Source: Saccopteryx bilineata
Taxonomy: Eukaryota; Chordata; Mammalia; Chiroptera; Emballonuridae
Length of the DNA: 64,000 bases
Assembly: GCF_036850765.1 (NCBI RefSeq)
Contig: NC_089491.1
Location: 94,148,740 to 94,212,739, forward strand
Direction: 5' to 3'
This document shows positions 1 to 11,653 of the stretch, piece after piece (the stretch's first letter is position 1; each line of letters starts with the position of its first letter). A program made the position numbers and the translations under genes. Below the pieces are notes generated by a model. It saw only the letters and a list, made by a program, of their open reading frames with translations. It ran no database searches and was not told where the DNA came from.

Positions 1-330
1 ATTCTGATGATACTTATGACTTCTTTAATAAGGTCAGAGCCAGCAGCACTGAGAAGACCGTGTGATGTCCAAATGAGTGCTGGACCCTGGAGAAAGCAAC
101 CTTGAGAAGAGATTTAGAGCAAGTAATTCCCACCCAAGCGGAGGAAGAAATACTAGGTTTACATGAAGTGATGCTTTACTAGAGCATGCTGATGTTATTC
201 CTCCAAATTTGTCTCTATTAATAGAAATTACTGTATTTTATACTCAATTAATGTTAATATTTAGCAGTGTCAATCTGCTTTTAAAATATATATATTATCT
301 TAAAATGGTCTAATAAAAAAGAAAATGCAG

Positions 331-445
331 GACAGTATATTTCCTTTTTTAAATTTTTTTATTGAATTTATTTGGATGACATTGGTTAATAAAATTATAT
401 AGGTTTCAGATGTACAATTCTATAATACATCATCTGTATATTGTA
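331..445 (-). mobile_element. L1 3'-end fragment
   Basis: A poly-T run (the A tail on the minus strand) is followed by a stretch typical of Laurasiatherian L1 3' UTRs (TTGAATTTATTTGGATGACA). A related copy lies at 48190. Only the extreme 3' end is kept, so this is a severely 5'-truncated insertion. The 330 bases to its left hold nothing I recognise. Confidence 0.6.
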
Positions 446-1502
446 TTGTGTGTTAAATAATACTTTAAATATGACTAAAGAAATAACAGGCTTCTGTATT
501 TCTGAGTTCAGGTTCAACACTCAGTTATTTGTTAGGCAACCTTAGACATGTAACTGAACTGTGCTTTCACTCCCTCAACTAGAAAATAGAGAGAACAATA
601 TTTTGTTCACATAACATTTATTTGGCAACTGGGTGAAATTATATAAAATGGTGATTGATGAATTACAGCATGAAAATTATGCTAGAGTTTCCTTGTATAC
701 AGGTCAAATCAGAATGTCAGTTTGGAGTCAATTTCTTATGTCTTAGTAAAGCCCACCACCTCTTGACATGCAGAGCTCTGGGGAAGAGGTGTAGCAATTT
801 GCATTTGGAGCCCAGGATCCACTTGGAAGGGAAGAAATGAGATACTATGGCTCAAAGTTAGGAAAATATGTTAGATTGAGCCTGGATGATGTTAACCGAT
901 CGATACTCAGCAGCAGGTGAGGGTGATGGAGGACCTAAACTAAAATGACATAGGTGAGAAAAAAAAAGGCTGCAGATGGGTTCCAGCACTAAATCTCAGA
1001 ATGGGGCTGGGATATCAGAAGGAAAGAAAACAGGTAGACCGCACAATCCAGCTTTCCTGGGTCAGAGTTGCATTTTGAGGAAGTAGCTGTGTGAGTGACT
1101 TGAGCTTTAACTCCAGAGACGCAGCTGACAAGGCATGAGATATTCTATGCTGAAAAATAGACTGTCCTTTCTGAGAGCTCTTCTGTCAGGGCAGGTATGT
1201 GTACTACTAGCCCTTGTAGAGGGACAGGACTGGGAGCTCAGTTTCTGATATATGACTTTGAGTATGACCCTAACCTTTGGGGACAAAGGTTCCTCCTTAT
1301 AAGTGAAACTCTTCCAGAGAGATGATTATGCAGATTTTACTTTTTCAACATGGAGAAAAATTCCCTTCAGAAATCTCGGGGAAGATTTCCAAATGTGTAG
1401 CTTTCAAAAGACCCCAACTAGCTACAGTTACAGCAACAATCAATTGCAGCAGAAGGATTTATTGAGCACAGCACTAATCTCTTCTTTAGTCTTTAAAACA
1501 AC
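446..1502. other. Unassigned non-coding sequence
   Basis: No repeat, RNA gene or credible exon was recognised. Short open frames such as 655-840 and 1303-1509 have no recognisable domain, no splice context and no codon bias that sets them apart from chance. Confidence 0.5.
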
Positions 1503-1930
1503 ATTATGATGGATATACATACAAGGGTATACTACTCAGCCGTAAAAAAGAAGGTATTTCCTTCTGTGACAACATGGATGGATATTGAGGGCATCTTGCT
1601 AAGTGAGATAAATGAGAAGAAGACAAATATCGTATGATTTCACTAATATGTAGAATATAAAACAAAAAATAAATTAACAAAACAAAAGCAAACTCAGAGA
1701 TACAGACAACAGAAGGGTGGTTACCAGAGAGTTGGGGGAAGGAGGAGGGAGAACTGGGCAAAGGGGGTCAAATATATGGTAAATATGGTAAAAGCATGGG
1801 ATCCAGAAGATTGATGGTGAGCATGCATTAGAATATACAGATATCAAAATATATTATTGTACATATAAAATTTGAGTTATTAATTGCTACCTCAATAAAT
1901 TTAACAAAATATACAAACAAAAAAACAAAA
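1503..1930 (+). mobile_element. L1 3' end (ORF2 tail and 3' UTR), old
   Basis: The left part still reads like the last codons of L1 ORF2: a segment encoding 'TRVYYSAVKK' resembles the conserved MEYYSAIKK motif, and the ACAACATGGATGGA phrase is typical. It is followed by L1 3'-UTR sequence and an A-rich end near 1915-1935. It is heavily diverged and carries stops, so it is a dead fragment. Confidence 0.65.
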
Positions 1931-2080
1931 TAATATAATGAAATTGGCACTATTGTTCCCATTTTATATATAAAAACACCAAGACTCAGAAAAGTTGAAA
2001 GATTGAAAATCAGGCTTGTATAAATCCAAGCCTCACATTTAACCCTTATATCTGTTGCCTCAAAATCACTTACTGACGCA
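1931..2080 (+). mobile_element. MIR SINE fragment
   Basis: It follows the MIR core order: TTCCCATTTTATA, then a degenerate 'accaagactcagaaaagtt' stretch matching the 'gaaactgaggc..agaggtt' core, then a cysteine-box-like CAGGCTTG...AAGCCT. It is ancient and non-coding, and abuts the preceding L1 tail. Confidence 0.5.
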
Positions 2081-3030
2081 GTCTTTCAGAGAAGCCAATA
2101 TATGAACTGCAGTTATTCTTGGAGATTTCTGCAGTAGAAATTTTTTTTTTTGCAATTGGCCATAGTAGAACCCCCATCCCTAGAGGTTTGAGCTTCAAAT
2201 TATGTTCCAGGTTTTCAAAGTCTATTAGGTTTAAAAACAGCCTGGGCGTCTTTTCTCCCAGTCATGCTTAGGCTAGCCTACATTAACTGAACACTCACAT
2301 TTGCAAATCCAATCATGCAGGCAGTATATCACTAAAGCTGCACATCCAGGCAACTACTCAAATGAACAAACATTGCTTTTAAATGACCCATAGACCATTA
2401 ATGACCTGCTGTCAAACATGCCCTGTTACATTCACAAACTTCTTTTTAAAAATCGCAGCATTCCAAATTTGTGAAACTACGCTTGAAACCTTCAGTGATG
2501 ATGCAAATATAGTACAATGATTATATTTAGTTTAGATTTACTTGGCTGCTTTAGTATCTAATTGATGAATTTATTTTCCTCATGTTAAAGAGCAAAATGT
2601 GATGAGTCTTTTAATATCTTTGTATTCGACTTGGTTTAGCCCTATCCCTTCAGGCCAAGCCACCCTCTTTCCAACAGATACACATGCTAATGAGCACAGA
2701 CACTAAGTCTTTGTAACAACTCCAGGGAGCTACTTCATTTTTAGCAAAGATAAATTTTGCAGCATCAAGGAAAGAGTTTCTGTCTCAATAGATTGTGCTG
2801 TGAAAAGGCAGAGATATACCATTTTAAGTACCAGACTATGAATTTCACTTTATTTAACTTTAAACCCTAAAGAGTAAGACATTTTGAATTCTTTAGTCAA
2901 GAAGACTATTAGAGAATTTCGCAGACACTGAAAAGAAGGGTATTTGCTATTGAAGATAGCCTATGTAAAATAGACAACACCTCCAAAAGCTTGGTATTGC
3001 AGAAAGGAAACAGAATAGAAAGCAATGATG
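2081..3030. other. Unassigned non-coding sequence
   Basis: Apart from a T-run near 2141-2152, I see no repeat structure, coding frame or RNA gene here. Confidence 0.5.
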
Positions 3031-3150
3031 AGGCTCTGGCCAGTTGACTTACCAGTACAGCGTTGGTCCGATTTGTGGAAGTCCCCAGTTTGATTCCTGG
3101 TCAGGTAACACAGCAGAAGTGATCAGCTGCTTCTCCATCCCTCTCCTTTC

Positions 3151-3189
<39 letters not shown>

Positions 3190-3392
3190 CTCTTCTCTCT
3201 CCTCCCCACCCCCCTTTCCCACAGACATGGCTCATTCCAGCAAGTTGGCCAAATAACCAAGCAACAGCCCCAAAGGGGCAGAGCATCAACCCTTAGTGGG
3301 CCTGCCAGGTGGGTCACAGGTCTGGCACATACCAGAGTCTGTTCCTCTGCCTCCCTGCTTCTCATTTAATTAAAAAATAATAATAATAATAG
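3031..3392 (+). mobile_element. tRNA-derived bat SINE, type A, old copy
   Basis: A decayed tRNA-like head (GCTCTGGCCAGTTGACTTACC, box B-like GTTTGATTCCTGG) is followed by the pyrimidine tract, the CATGGCTCATTCCAGCAAGTT body, GGGGCAGAGCATC and the 3' AGAGTCTGTTCC... tail ending in (AAT)n. The pyrimidine tract has expanded into a (TATC)n microsatellite at about 3152-3188. Divergence from the young copy at 36086 marks it as old. Confidence 0.75.
3152..3190 (+). repeat. (TATC)n microsatellite
   Basis: About nine uninterrupted TATC units lie inside the pyrimidine tract of the SINE at 3031-3392. Confidence 0.95.
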
Positions 3393-4256
3393 TGAATAGA
3401 ATATGCTACAATTATCTGTATTTACCTGTATTCAAGAAGGTAACCTTTGAGGAAAGTAGAAAATCTGCCCTTGAGACCTCTATGACACATAACAGGCAAC
3501 CTTCTGTTTATAGGAGAACTGTTGCACCACAAATAGGCTAGAGTGAAAAAATTTTTACGCAGCAGTCATTCTCACTCCACAAGCCCCAGAGTAGCACCTT
3601 GGTGAGTCAGAAAAAAATGTAGGTGCTTTGAGATAAAAACAAAAACTTCTCTGAGAAAACTTCTATGAGTAAAGTAGAAACAAAAGCAAGTCTAAATGAG
3701 TAGTGTATTGAACAAGGTGGTTTGCCACTGAAAATTCCAAAAATAACCTCACTGCCTGGGAATTGAGTATTCTTACTTTACTGAGATATAAATCATTATA
3801 TTTTATATTGAAAGAGAGAAGTCTTTACTTAGTGCTATTTATCATTATTGGGAGCATCTGTAATTCTGTGTGTCTATGAGAGGCTGAGGTAGGTATCCTT
3901 GTAAATGGTTATAATTATTAAACATATGTTATTTTGTATAATCTAAAGAAGAAGAAGCCTTTAGAGAGAAATTTGGTAAAAATTCTCTTATCTGAGTCAA
4001 TATAGTCCTTCAACCTGGACAGAATTTCCTGGGGAGGAGTCACTGGACTAACCCCTTTGTGTAAGTGTAAAGCTCCCACAGATATACTACCTGGGAGAAA
4101 GGGTGTGATAGGATCTTTTATGAGCATTTTTGCCTTGTTTTTTTTTTTCTTGGGTAGGCAAGCCTGTACAGGTGAGTAAATTTGCATAAGAACTGTAGAG
4201 CTAGTGGCAGTAGTTGAGTCCAGGCAGGTTCCCATTGGATTCAGGCAGACAGTAAA
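3393..4256. other. Unassigned non-coding sequence
   Basis: No gene or clear repeat. The frame on the minus strand at 3918-4235 has no recognisable domain. Confidence 0.45.
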
Positions 4257-4260
4257 AGAA

Positions 4261-4444
4261 CTGTGGAACCAGGAAATGGTGGGCCATTCAGTTTATTAGA
4301 GTCTTGTAACAGTGGACAAACAGGTGGGGAAGACCTCTTCCCATTCTCTATCCGGACTCAGCAGGACTCACAGGCCACCACAAGCAAAACAGCACTCCCC
4401 AGCCAAACAGGCCAGGCCCATGTCTGGGCTCCCCAAGCCTCTCA

Positions 4445-4501
<57 letters not shown>

Positions 4502-4975
4502 GCACTCTCCAGCAAAACAGTCTGGGGAAAAAACTCTTCAGCAAACAATAGCAAATAATGGCCTTTCCCAACAGAGACAGGTTAAGATCGACTGAGGCCC
4601 TGCACGCAGACGAAAATATTGGACCCCTTAATAAAGAGAGAGACAGAAAAATAAAAATACATGTTGACTATATTTTTAAATAAATAAAAAATATTATGTA
4701 CTATTAATGTTAAAATTACACATATGAAACCAAACTTGGTATCATTAGAAAAAAAAGTTTGAAGTTGAGGTTTTGAGGGGCCCTTCAGAAGTTGGGCCCA
4801 GGGCACCCACCCAGTGTGCTTGCTGTTAAATCCACCTCTGCCTCCCAAGCAGGAAGGCAGTCGCAATTTGCAATCTGCTGTCCTGAGGGCAAGCACCCCT
4901 AGCCTTCCATAAACTACACACATGGTGCTGCCCCAATACAAGCGAGCAAGCCTAAAAACATTTGTTTACCTAACA
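4261..4975 (-). mobile_element. Probable solo LTR of an endogenous retrovirus
   Basis: Read on the minus strand the element begins TGTTAGGTAAACAAATG and ends CCACA, so it has TG...CA termini. A polyadenylation signal AATAAA (plus-strand TTTATT near 4292) sits close to its 3' end, as expected for R/U5. The flanks are GAAC (4257-4260) and GGAC (4976-4979), a 3-of-4 match to a 4-bp target duplication. No gag, pol or env flanks it, hence solo. A (TC)n tract (about 4449-4497) and an A/T-rich stretch (about 4620-4760) interrupt it, the latter perhaps a later insertion. Boundaries are inferred. Confidence 0.55.
4449..4499 (+). repeat. (TC)n microsatellite
   Basis: A near-perfect CT dinucleotide tract of about 50 bp; it produces the serine/leucine and arginine/glutamate runs seen when the region is translated. 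Confidence 0.95.
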
Positions 4976-6741
4976 GGACCAAAAAACAAAATGAGATAAA
5001 GATTTAGATTATTTCTCTTGGGAGATTTAATTTTACCCTTTCTGGTAGTTGATCTATTACTAAATGGAAAAGATGAAGTAGGGAGAACTATTGGAAAGCT
5101 CTTTCAATTGTTTAAGCAAAAGATGATGATGTTTTAGACCATGCATTTAGTAGTGAATACAGAAGATGTGGTCAGATTTGGGGTACCTTTTGTTCCAAAA
5201 ACTAAGAGAACTTGCTGGTAGAATGAGTAAATGGAATGAGTGGGAAAAGGTGATGAGTAGGTTTTAAGAGAAAGTCAATGGTTCTGGTTTGAGCAAGTTT
5301 AATATGAGATATTTATTATTCATGGAAGTAGACATTTGTCATATTATCTGGTTGCTCAGCCTTTTGAATACTCTTCTCATGCTTTCATATTCTTGTATTC
5401 TCACAATCTCATCTCCAAAGGTAGAAATCCAAAATCTTATTTCCCAAGCTCTACTCTATTGAGGTCAGACATGTGACTCAAAATCTGGCCATCAAAGTGC
5501 ATCCACCTAAACTTGGCTGTAAAACTCAGGCACTTGAGGAAGCAAACATTGTATAGAATCCATGCATCCATAACTGTCTTTGTGAAGGAGCAATGTCAGG
5601 CGTTCTGGTATCCAGTGCCCAGTCTCAGCGGAACGTTCTAATGTACCTGTGTCTGGTAGCAGCACAGTGGTTGTAGTAGCACCGTGGCAGTGACGTTTGG
5701 TGTTCTTCCAGGCCAGATACTCCCATGCCTAGCTTTCTGCTGTTCTTAAAAGTCTGTGAGCTACCTAAAATCCTTTTCTTTAGTCAGCTAAAGTAAGTTC
5801 CATTGTTTGCAGCAAGAACATACCCACACCTGGCAACAGCCACATGGGGATGTCTAGGAATAGTTTGAAACTCAGAGGAGAGACAAAATCTGGAGAAATA
5901 AATTGGAAGGCCATCTGTATATAGATGATATTTAGGGCCTTAGAGTTATAAATAATTCAACAAGAAAGAGACCATTTATAGAGAAAACAAGAAGCAGATA
6001 CAGGTCATATCATTTAGAGGACTTGAGTAGCCAAGAAAGAGAATTTGAAGAAGAGCAATTAAACCCAAACCCCCTACTTCCCTTGCCAAAAACAAACAGC
6101 TGTATTTTGATGAAGCCCAGTCAAGAAAGTATTTCAAAAAGGACTAGCATTATTCTGAGACTATGTGGTAAGAAGGAACAACTCAACTCATGTTGAGTAA
6201 AGGCCATTGTGGGAAGCATATATCTTTGTCCATCAAAATATATGCTCCACACAATGGCAGGTAAGTGCATGGCTAAGAATAAAAGGCCTCCGGAATAAAT
6301 TAGGGGGTCATAGTGTCATGCTTCTGGAACAAGGACTGTTTATTTATCAACTAAAAGAAACGGAAGCTTGGAGCTCAGGTCCGTGGTTCCAATGGGGGTC
6401 TGGCATAGATCTGGACACCACTGCATTGGCGAACATGCATGCTCTGTCCTGTTTGTCAACAGTGTTTATCACTAACACTGGTGAGCATGCTGGAAACCCT
6501 AGTGTCGGAGTACTAACCAGACTTTTCAGTTCTCAACCTGTTGTCATTGCAAACAAGACTAATCTCTTTAGAGAAAGAGGCAGCTGCAAATTTCCTGTAA
6601 AACAAATGCTGAGTCCAACTCATTGAGGCCAGTTTATAAATCAGAAGAGTAGCAGAATATCTAACATTCAGTTTTGCTACCATGTTGTAGAGCAAGCATT
6701 GTGTTGAGGTATGTATTGGATGTTAGAAAGAGCTCATCCTG
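4976..6741. other. Unassigned non-coding sequence, possibly with an old LTR or DNA element
   Basis: Between about 5340 and 5830 the text has the flavour of an ancient mammalian repeat (ending CATTGTTTGCAGCAAGAAC), but I cannot assign a family. The rest, including a plus-strand open frame at 6207-6626, shows no recognisable protein motif. Confidence 0.35.
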
Positions 6742-7150
6742 GCCCTGCCAGTCGGCTTAATAGTAGAGCACCAGCCAGTGTGTGGATACACTGGATTCGA
6801 TTCCCAGTCAGGGCACACAGGAGAAGCGACCATCTGCTTCTTCAACCCTCCCCCTCACTCTTCTCTCTCTCTCTCTCTCTATTTCTCCTCCTCTCCTGCA
6901 GCTATAGCTTGATTCAAGTGAGTTGGCCCAGGGGAACTGAGGATGGCTCCATGGCCTCCACCTCAGGCACTAAAAAAATGGCTCTGGTTACAACAGAGCA
7001 AGGGCCTCAGATGGGCAGAGTATTGCCCCCTAGTGGGTTTGCCAAGTGGATCTCGGTCATGGTGCATGCAGGAGTCTATCTCTGCCTCTCCTCTTTTCAC
7101 TAAATAAAAAATATAATTAATTAATCAATCAATTAATTTTTTTTTTTTAA
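6742..7150 (+). mobile_element. tRNA-derived bat SINE, type A, with target duplication
   Basis: The head is GCCCTGCCAGTCGGC with box B GATTCGATTCCCAGTCAGG, then a pyrimidine tract, a GATGGCTCCATGGCCTC body and an A-rich tail. It is flanked by perfect 15-bp direct repeats, AAAGAGCTCATCCTG, at 6727-6741 and 7151-7165, which fix the insertion limits. The long target duplication and A-rich tail indicate L1-driven insertion. Confidence 0.92.
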
Positions 7151-7437
7151 AAAGAGCTCATCCTGTCTCAGTTTTAGTGGAGGCCACAAAGGTTAAGAGT
7201 TAAACAATAGATGCCATGTACCTCCAAATAAGATGTTAGACTACCCATGAAGGACCTGCAAGGGGATAAACTAGCATTTATCTTGTCCTTAGCCTGACAA
7301 GTGACTTGTGAATAAATAGGGGTAAGATTTTAAGAGGCTGAGGAATTTCTTTATAAAATTGGTTGGCAAGATACATTTTTCTTTCTTGTCTGTCAAGGTT
7401 TTTCATATTTTTCCTTCCTCTCTGAAGATACTTCTTA

Positions 7438-7640
7438 CCATTCTAAGCAGTGTTGCTCACACCCTAACTTAGCCCTGTACCTAGATATTGCTTGCTTTGT
7501 CATAACATTGATCTCAATTTATTATTATCTGTTGGTTTATTTCCTCTATTTAGGAAGCTCCACAATGTTAGGGACTCCTTATTCAACACAGAGTATTCTG
7601 CACCTGGAACAATATACAAAGCATACGTAGGCAGCAAGTA
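7438..7640 (+). mobile_element. L2 LINE 3'-end fragment, degenerate
   Basis: The order resembles the L2 3' end: 'agctccacaatgttagggac' matches the 'agctccatgagggcagggac' block and is followed by a degraded 'gcacctggaacaatatacaa' (compare tgcctggcacatagta). Very old; assignment by eye. Confidence 0.4.
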
Positions 7641-7919
7641 TGACCGAATGGTTCAAAATGAAGAAATCTATCAAGTCGCAATGGAAAAATCCACATAACT
7701 ATCTTGAACAATAACACTGACAGTTTACATGTAAAAAATACAAAAGAACTATAAATAAATGAAAATAGTCAACCTCATTAGCAGATGACATGAATTTAAT
7801 TATCACCCAGCAATCAGAAAGATATATTTGGTATTTTAGGAGGGAATGTGTTGACTAGAATGTTGAAAAATCTCTTACTTGTTTTTTTAGAATTTATTGT
7901 GGACCTTATTTTTTCCCAC

Positions 7920-7922
<3 letters not shown>

Positions 7923-7972
<50 letters not shown>
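7923..7972. repeat. (TA)n microsatellite
   Basis: An uninterrupted AT dinucleotide tract of about 50 bp. Confidence 0.95.
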
Positions 7973-7973
<1 letters not shown>

Positions 7974-8287
7974 CTCTTTAAAATAAATGAAGTTATTTTT
8001 GACAGTGTGAACAAATGCTATTGTATTGAACCCTTGCAAAGTTACAAGTATCTGGATCTACACATCAATTTTTCATTTAAAATTTTACAAGCATGAACAA
8101 TCTATACAATGAAGTGTTAGACAGGACTTACTTAAGAACTGAAGGGGGAGCGGGATTCTTCCACTCCTCTTACCAGGATCAGGAAAGCTCCAGCATTCTG
8201 AGAACAGAACTTGCTATGAATAAGGTCATGCTTTAACATATTACAGAGTTTCAATAAGTCTGATTTTAAACTTACACCTGTTCAACT

Positions 8288-8765
8288 TCTCTCCCACTTG
8301 AAACAGTCTTTAATTTATTTTATTTTTAACTTTTTTTAATTGCAGTTTATGTTCAATATTCTTTTTTATTCGTTTTAAAAATACACGATAGTGGTTAGAT
8401 AATCATATACTTTAAAAAGTGATCTGCCTGATACTTCCAGTACCCACTTGGTACCATACATATTATTGTACGATATTGAGTATCTTTCCTATGTTGTACT
8501 TTACATCCCATTGACTATTTTGTAATTACCAATCTGTAGCTCTTAATCCCTTCACCTTTTTTACCCAGTCCTCCATCCTCCTTCCCTCTGGCAACCATCC
8601 ATCTCTTTTTTGTATCTGAGTCTGTTTCTATCTTGTTTGTCCACTTATACTGCTATTTAGATTCCACATATAAGTGAAATCATCTGGTATTTATCTTTAT
8701 CTGTCTGACTTATTTCACTTAGCATAATACACTCTAGGTCCAACCATGGTGTCACAAAATGAAGC
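8288..8765 (-). mobile_element. L1 3'-end fragment, old
   Basis: Minus-strand L1 3' UTR and ORF2 tail. The plus-strand text contains CTGGCAACCATCCATCTC, the 'agattccacatataagtgaaat' block and 'ttatttcacttagcataat', all landmarks of old mammalian L1 3' ends. It is 5'-truncated at about 8765. Confidence 0.7.
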
Positions 8766-9104
8766 CTCTGTTTAGAATACGTGGAGGTCACATCCAAAAG
8801 AAAGAATGCATGGTCCCTTAGTCAATTAACTTTAGCTGCTTGTGAAACAATAAAGCAAGAATATCAACATTGAATAAAGTCATAAGTGATGCTTAGTGCT
8901 TGTCACACAGTGGTCCCTCCATTTGAAAAAATTAATGTGTAAATGCACAAGACTATTACCTTCATATAACATGTAAAACAAGATATACTTGTCTCTGCAC
9001 AGCAGAGAAAATTTCTATAGAAAACAGCAGGTTTAGAGCCTTGGCTCAAGAGTGATGTAAGCCTGAGACTGAACCAGGGCACTGCTACTGGCAACAAAAT
9101 GACT

Positions 9105-9260
9105 TTAGTCAGTTGCCTGTCTTTTCTAAGAGTAAATTCTCACCAATTTTAAATAAACTCAAAGTATTTTTGTACGATTAAATGAGAGAATGTGTTAAAC
9201 TGGACATAATAACAGTTTTATAGTACACATTCAGTAAATTATAATTATTACTGTCTCCAC
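9105..9260 (-). mobile_element. Possible MIR SINE fragment
   Basis: The order 'cgattaaatgagagaatgtgttaaac...catnataacag...tcagtaaat' matches the reverse strand of the MIR 3' half. Highly diverged. Confidence 0.35.
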
Positions 9261-9371
9261 TTAAATAATTAAATCTTATAAAAAGTTTCTAATTGTGTAT
9301 CGATGGGCTATGAGTGGTATAATGAATATATTTCCAGAACCCATCAGGTAGAATATACATATATATGGGTA

Positions 9372-9424
9372 CAAATTGAGTTAAGCATCCATATAATACA
9401 TCTGAAAGTTGTCTCTAATTGTAC
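9372..9424 (+). repeat. 53-bp direct repeat, copy 1
   Basis: It matches 10578-10630 with three differences, all C/T transitions. Both copies start CAAATTGAGTTAAGCA and end GTCTCTAATTGTAC. No known family was recognised. Confidence 0.85.
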
Positions 9425-10577
9425 GTATATATAAAATGTTTCCCTAAGTTATTTTATATTTTATGCTATATAAAAAATAAATTTTATATATCTATATACA
9501 TATCTATATATCTATATATATGTTACATCATCACAGTAACTGTGTTAGTAATGGAATTCTACCCTCTTATTTTCACATGCAGACTTGTGGTAAAGAGTCC
9601 ATAAACGTTCTAAACTGTAATAGTATAACTAATAGGTGAGAGTAGATAAAATAAGTCCATCTAAATTCTATGTACTAATATACAAAGTGGTTATTTGATC
9701 CTAGTAGCTGTGGTGAAGCTTGATCTTACTGAAGAATAATATGAAGCATGATTTATAATCATCTTTTTGGTTTCTGCTGTGTAAGGTGATCATGACTATA
9801 ATTAAAGTCAATCACTAGTTATATTGCAGAGCAGGAACACTGTGATGAGGATGAACTGGGAGAAGAATGAAGAAAGCTGAAGTAGAATTAAATAGAAATG
9901 AACAGATTATATGAGTCAGACTCCTAGAGAATAAAATGTATAATGAATTTAGCTTATTTTGAATAAGGGGAGACTAAGCTGAAAAGTATTCATCACAATT
10001 GATAAAAAGTGGCATTACCTCAAAGGAATACAAAAAAGAATTTTACAAAAGTAAACACCCATTAAAATATTATGGCAGTAGAGGAAAATTGGCCATGTCT
10101 AAATATCTAAAAATAATAAAATGGTGAAAAATTCAAATAAAGTCACATCTTGGAAATTATGCAGCCACAGTGTGATGCTTATGCAGACTAAGATCCCATG
10201 AGAAGGTACTTACGTTTACATATTAGAGGAAAGTCATAATTAATCTTGCAGATATTGTATTATAATTCTATAAATAAATATCCAAGAAATACAAAGAACT
10301 TAAAATAAATATATATTTTTTTCAGTCAAGACTCAATATTCCCTTTAATTGTTTGTATTGTATATTTTTAATAAACACATGTTACTTAATTTCTTCCTTA
10401 TAACTGATAATACAGAATGCATTTTAAGTGTTTTATCTCACACAGTGGAAAACACCTTACACTGTGGACTATTCCTTTCTAGAGCATCAATTAGAGTTCT
10501 TTGGTGTGAAAAAATAATTCAACTCAGAAAAAAACTCAATTTACAAAGAAAGATTAATTTGGGCTTCGTGTGTCATG
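9425..10577. other. Unassigned AT-rich non-coding sequence
   Basis: It lies between the two 53-bp direct repeats. It contains interrupted TA-rich tracts near 9480-9525 and 10300-10320 but no recognisable gene. Confidence 0.45.
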
Positions 10578-10630
10578 CAAATTGAGTTAAGCACCCATAT
10601 AACACATTTGAAAGTTGTCTCTAATTGTAC
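10578..10630 (+). repeat. 53-bp direct repeat, copy 2
   Basis: Partner of 9372-9424, about 1.2 kb away in the same orientation. The similarity extends weakly downstream: both continue to AAAATGTTT, copy 1 after a short TA-rich insertion. Confidence 0.85.
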
Positions 10631-10788
10631 AAAATGTTTAATTCTAAAAAAATCATAGAAATTCACTCTAAATATATTTGAAATCAAAGTAAGATTTGTC
10701 AACTGATGGTAATTAGTGTCAATTCAACACCAACAGGAATCGCCACTTTGAGGTGCAGTGAAAAATGAATCAGTGCAAATAGCTCAAT

Positions 10789-11552
10789 TGTGATATAGCA
10801 AGGATGTGAGAAGAGCACAGCTGTGGAACTGCTCAGTAGCATTACAGCTCAATTATGAACCATCAAGGCTGTGAGGAGGGCAGGAAGAAAGAGGGTCCTG
10901 TGGCCTAGCCCCTCTCTGGTTAGACAACTCTGCTCTACTACACTCTGCACAAGTCTGCTCTGCTCTGCTCCATCCTGTCCTGCCTTGCTCTGCACTGCTA
11001 CTCTTCTTTGCTTTGATTCAGTGAGTTGTTTTTATTGTTTTATCTTGGGTGCTTCCATTCCAGCCAGAAAATGCAGTCTTCAGCAGAAAGGGAAAGTGTA
11101 TTCCCCATGCCAGAGGAGAGCTGGCTTATGTAGACAGAAGTCCCTGCCTCTCACCCCTTGTCCATCCTCATGAAAATGAGGATTCCAAATCTTTGCATTT
11201 TGATTGGTCTAAAAAGCACTGTCCTGATTGGTCAGAATGAAGTAGCTCTGATTGGTCAGTGAAGATACTCTTGAGGAAGCAGCTCCTCTCAGATGGAGAA
11301 ACTCTCAAACCTGTTGATTGATACATAACTCCAGGAACTCCTTTATAAGAGCTGGCTCAGATGGCAGAATACAGTGCAAGCAGTGATTTAGTGCAGGAGG
11401 GAAGCAGTTCAATGCATGCTTCTCCCTGAGATTTGGTTTGTGTGAGAGGCCCCTATGGTTTTTGCTTTGTTTTGTTTATATTTTTGTTTTTAATTTGAGC
11501 CTAGCTAGCTACCAGGAGTCCTTCCTGGTAGGTATCTTTTTCTCAGGGTCCA
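10789..11552 (+). mobile_element. Probable solo LTR with triple CCAAT-type U3
   Basis: It has a retroviral LTR layout. Three GATTGGTC motifs (inverted CCAAT boxes) occur at 11202, 11226 and 11250, exactly 24 bp apart, followed by a TATA-like TTTATAAG at 11342. The proposed termini are TGTGATATAG and GGGTCCA, flanked by CAAT (10785-10788) and CAAA (11553-11556). The 5' part also has two related stretches, AGCTCAATTRTGA followed by CAAGG and TGTGAG, about 70 bp apart. No internal retroviral genes are present. The ends are inferred from TG/CA and the imperfect duplication. Confidence 0.5.
11202..11257 (+). promoter_or_regulatory. Triple CCAAT-box array of an LTR
   Basis: GATTGGTC occurs three times (11202-11209, 11226-11233, 11250-11257). 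ATTGG is the reverse complement of CCAAT, the NF-Y site. The array sits about 85 bp upstream of TTTATAAG (11342-11349), a plausible core promoter spacing. Confidence 0.55.
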
Positions 11553-11653
11553 CAAATTCATAGAGCAAGTGTTCTATTTTGTGTTCAAATGAAATCATAC
11601 TTAAAAATAAAACATTATTATATGAAAATCTATAGAAATCATTGTTGAATCTT

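Noticed and set aside
10871..11173. 100-codon frame with Cys/Leu/Ser repeats
   Set aside because: It comes from CTCTGC-rich text inside the putative LTR; no known domain.
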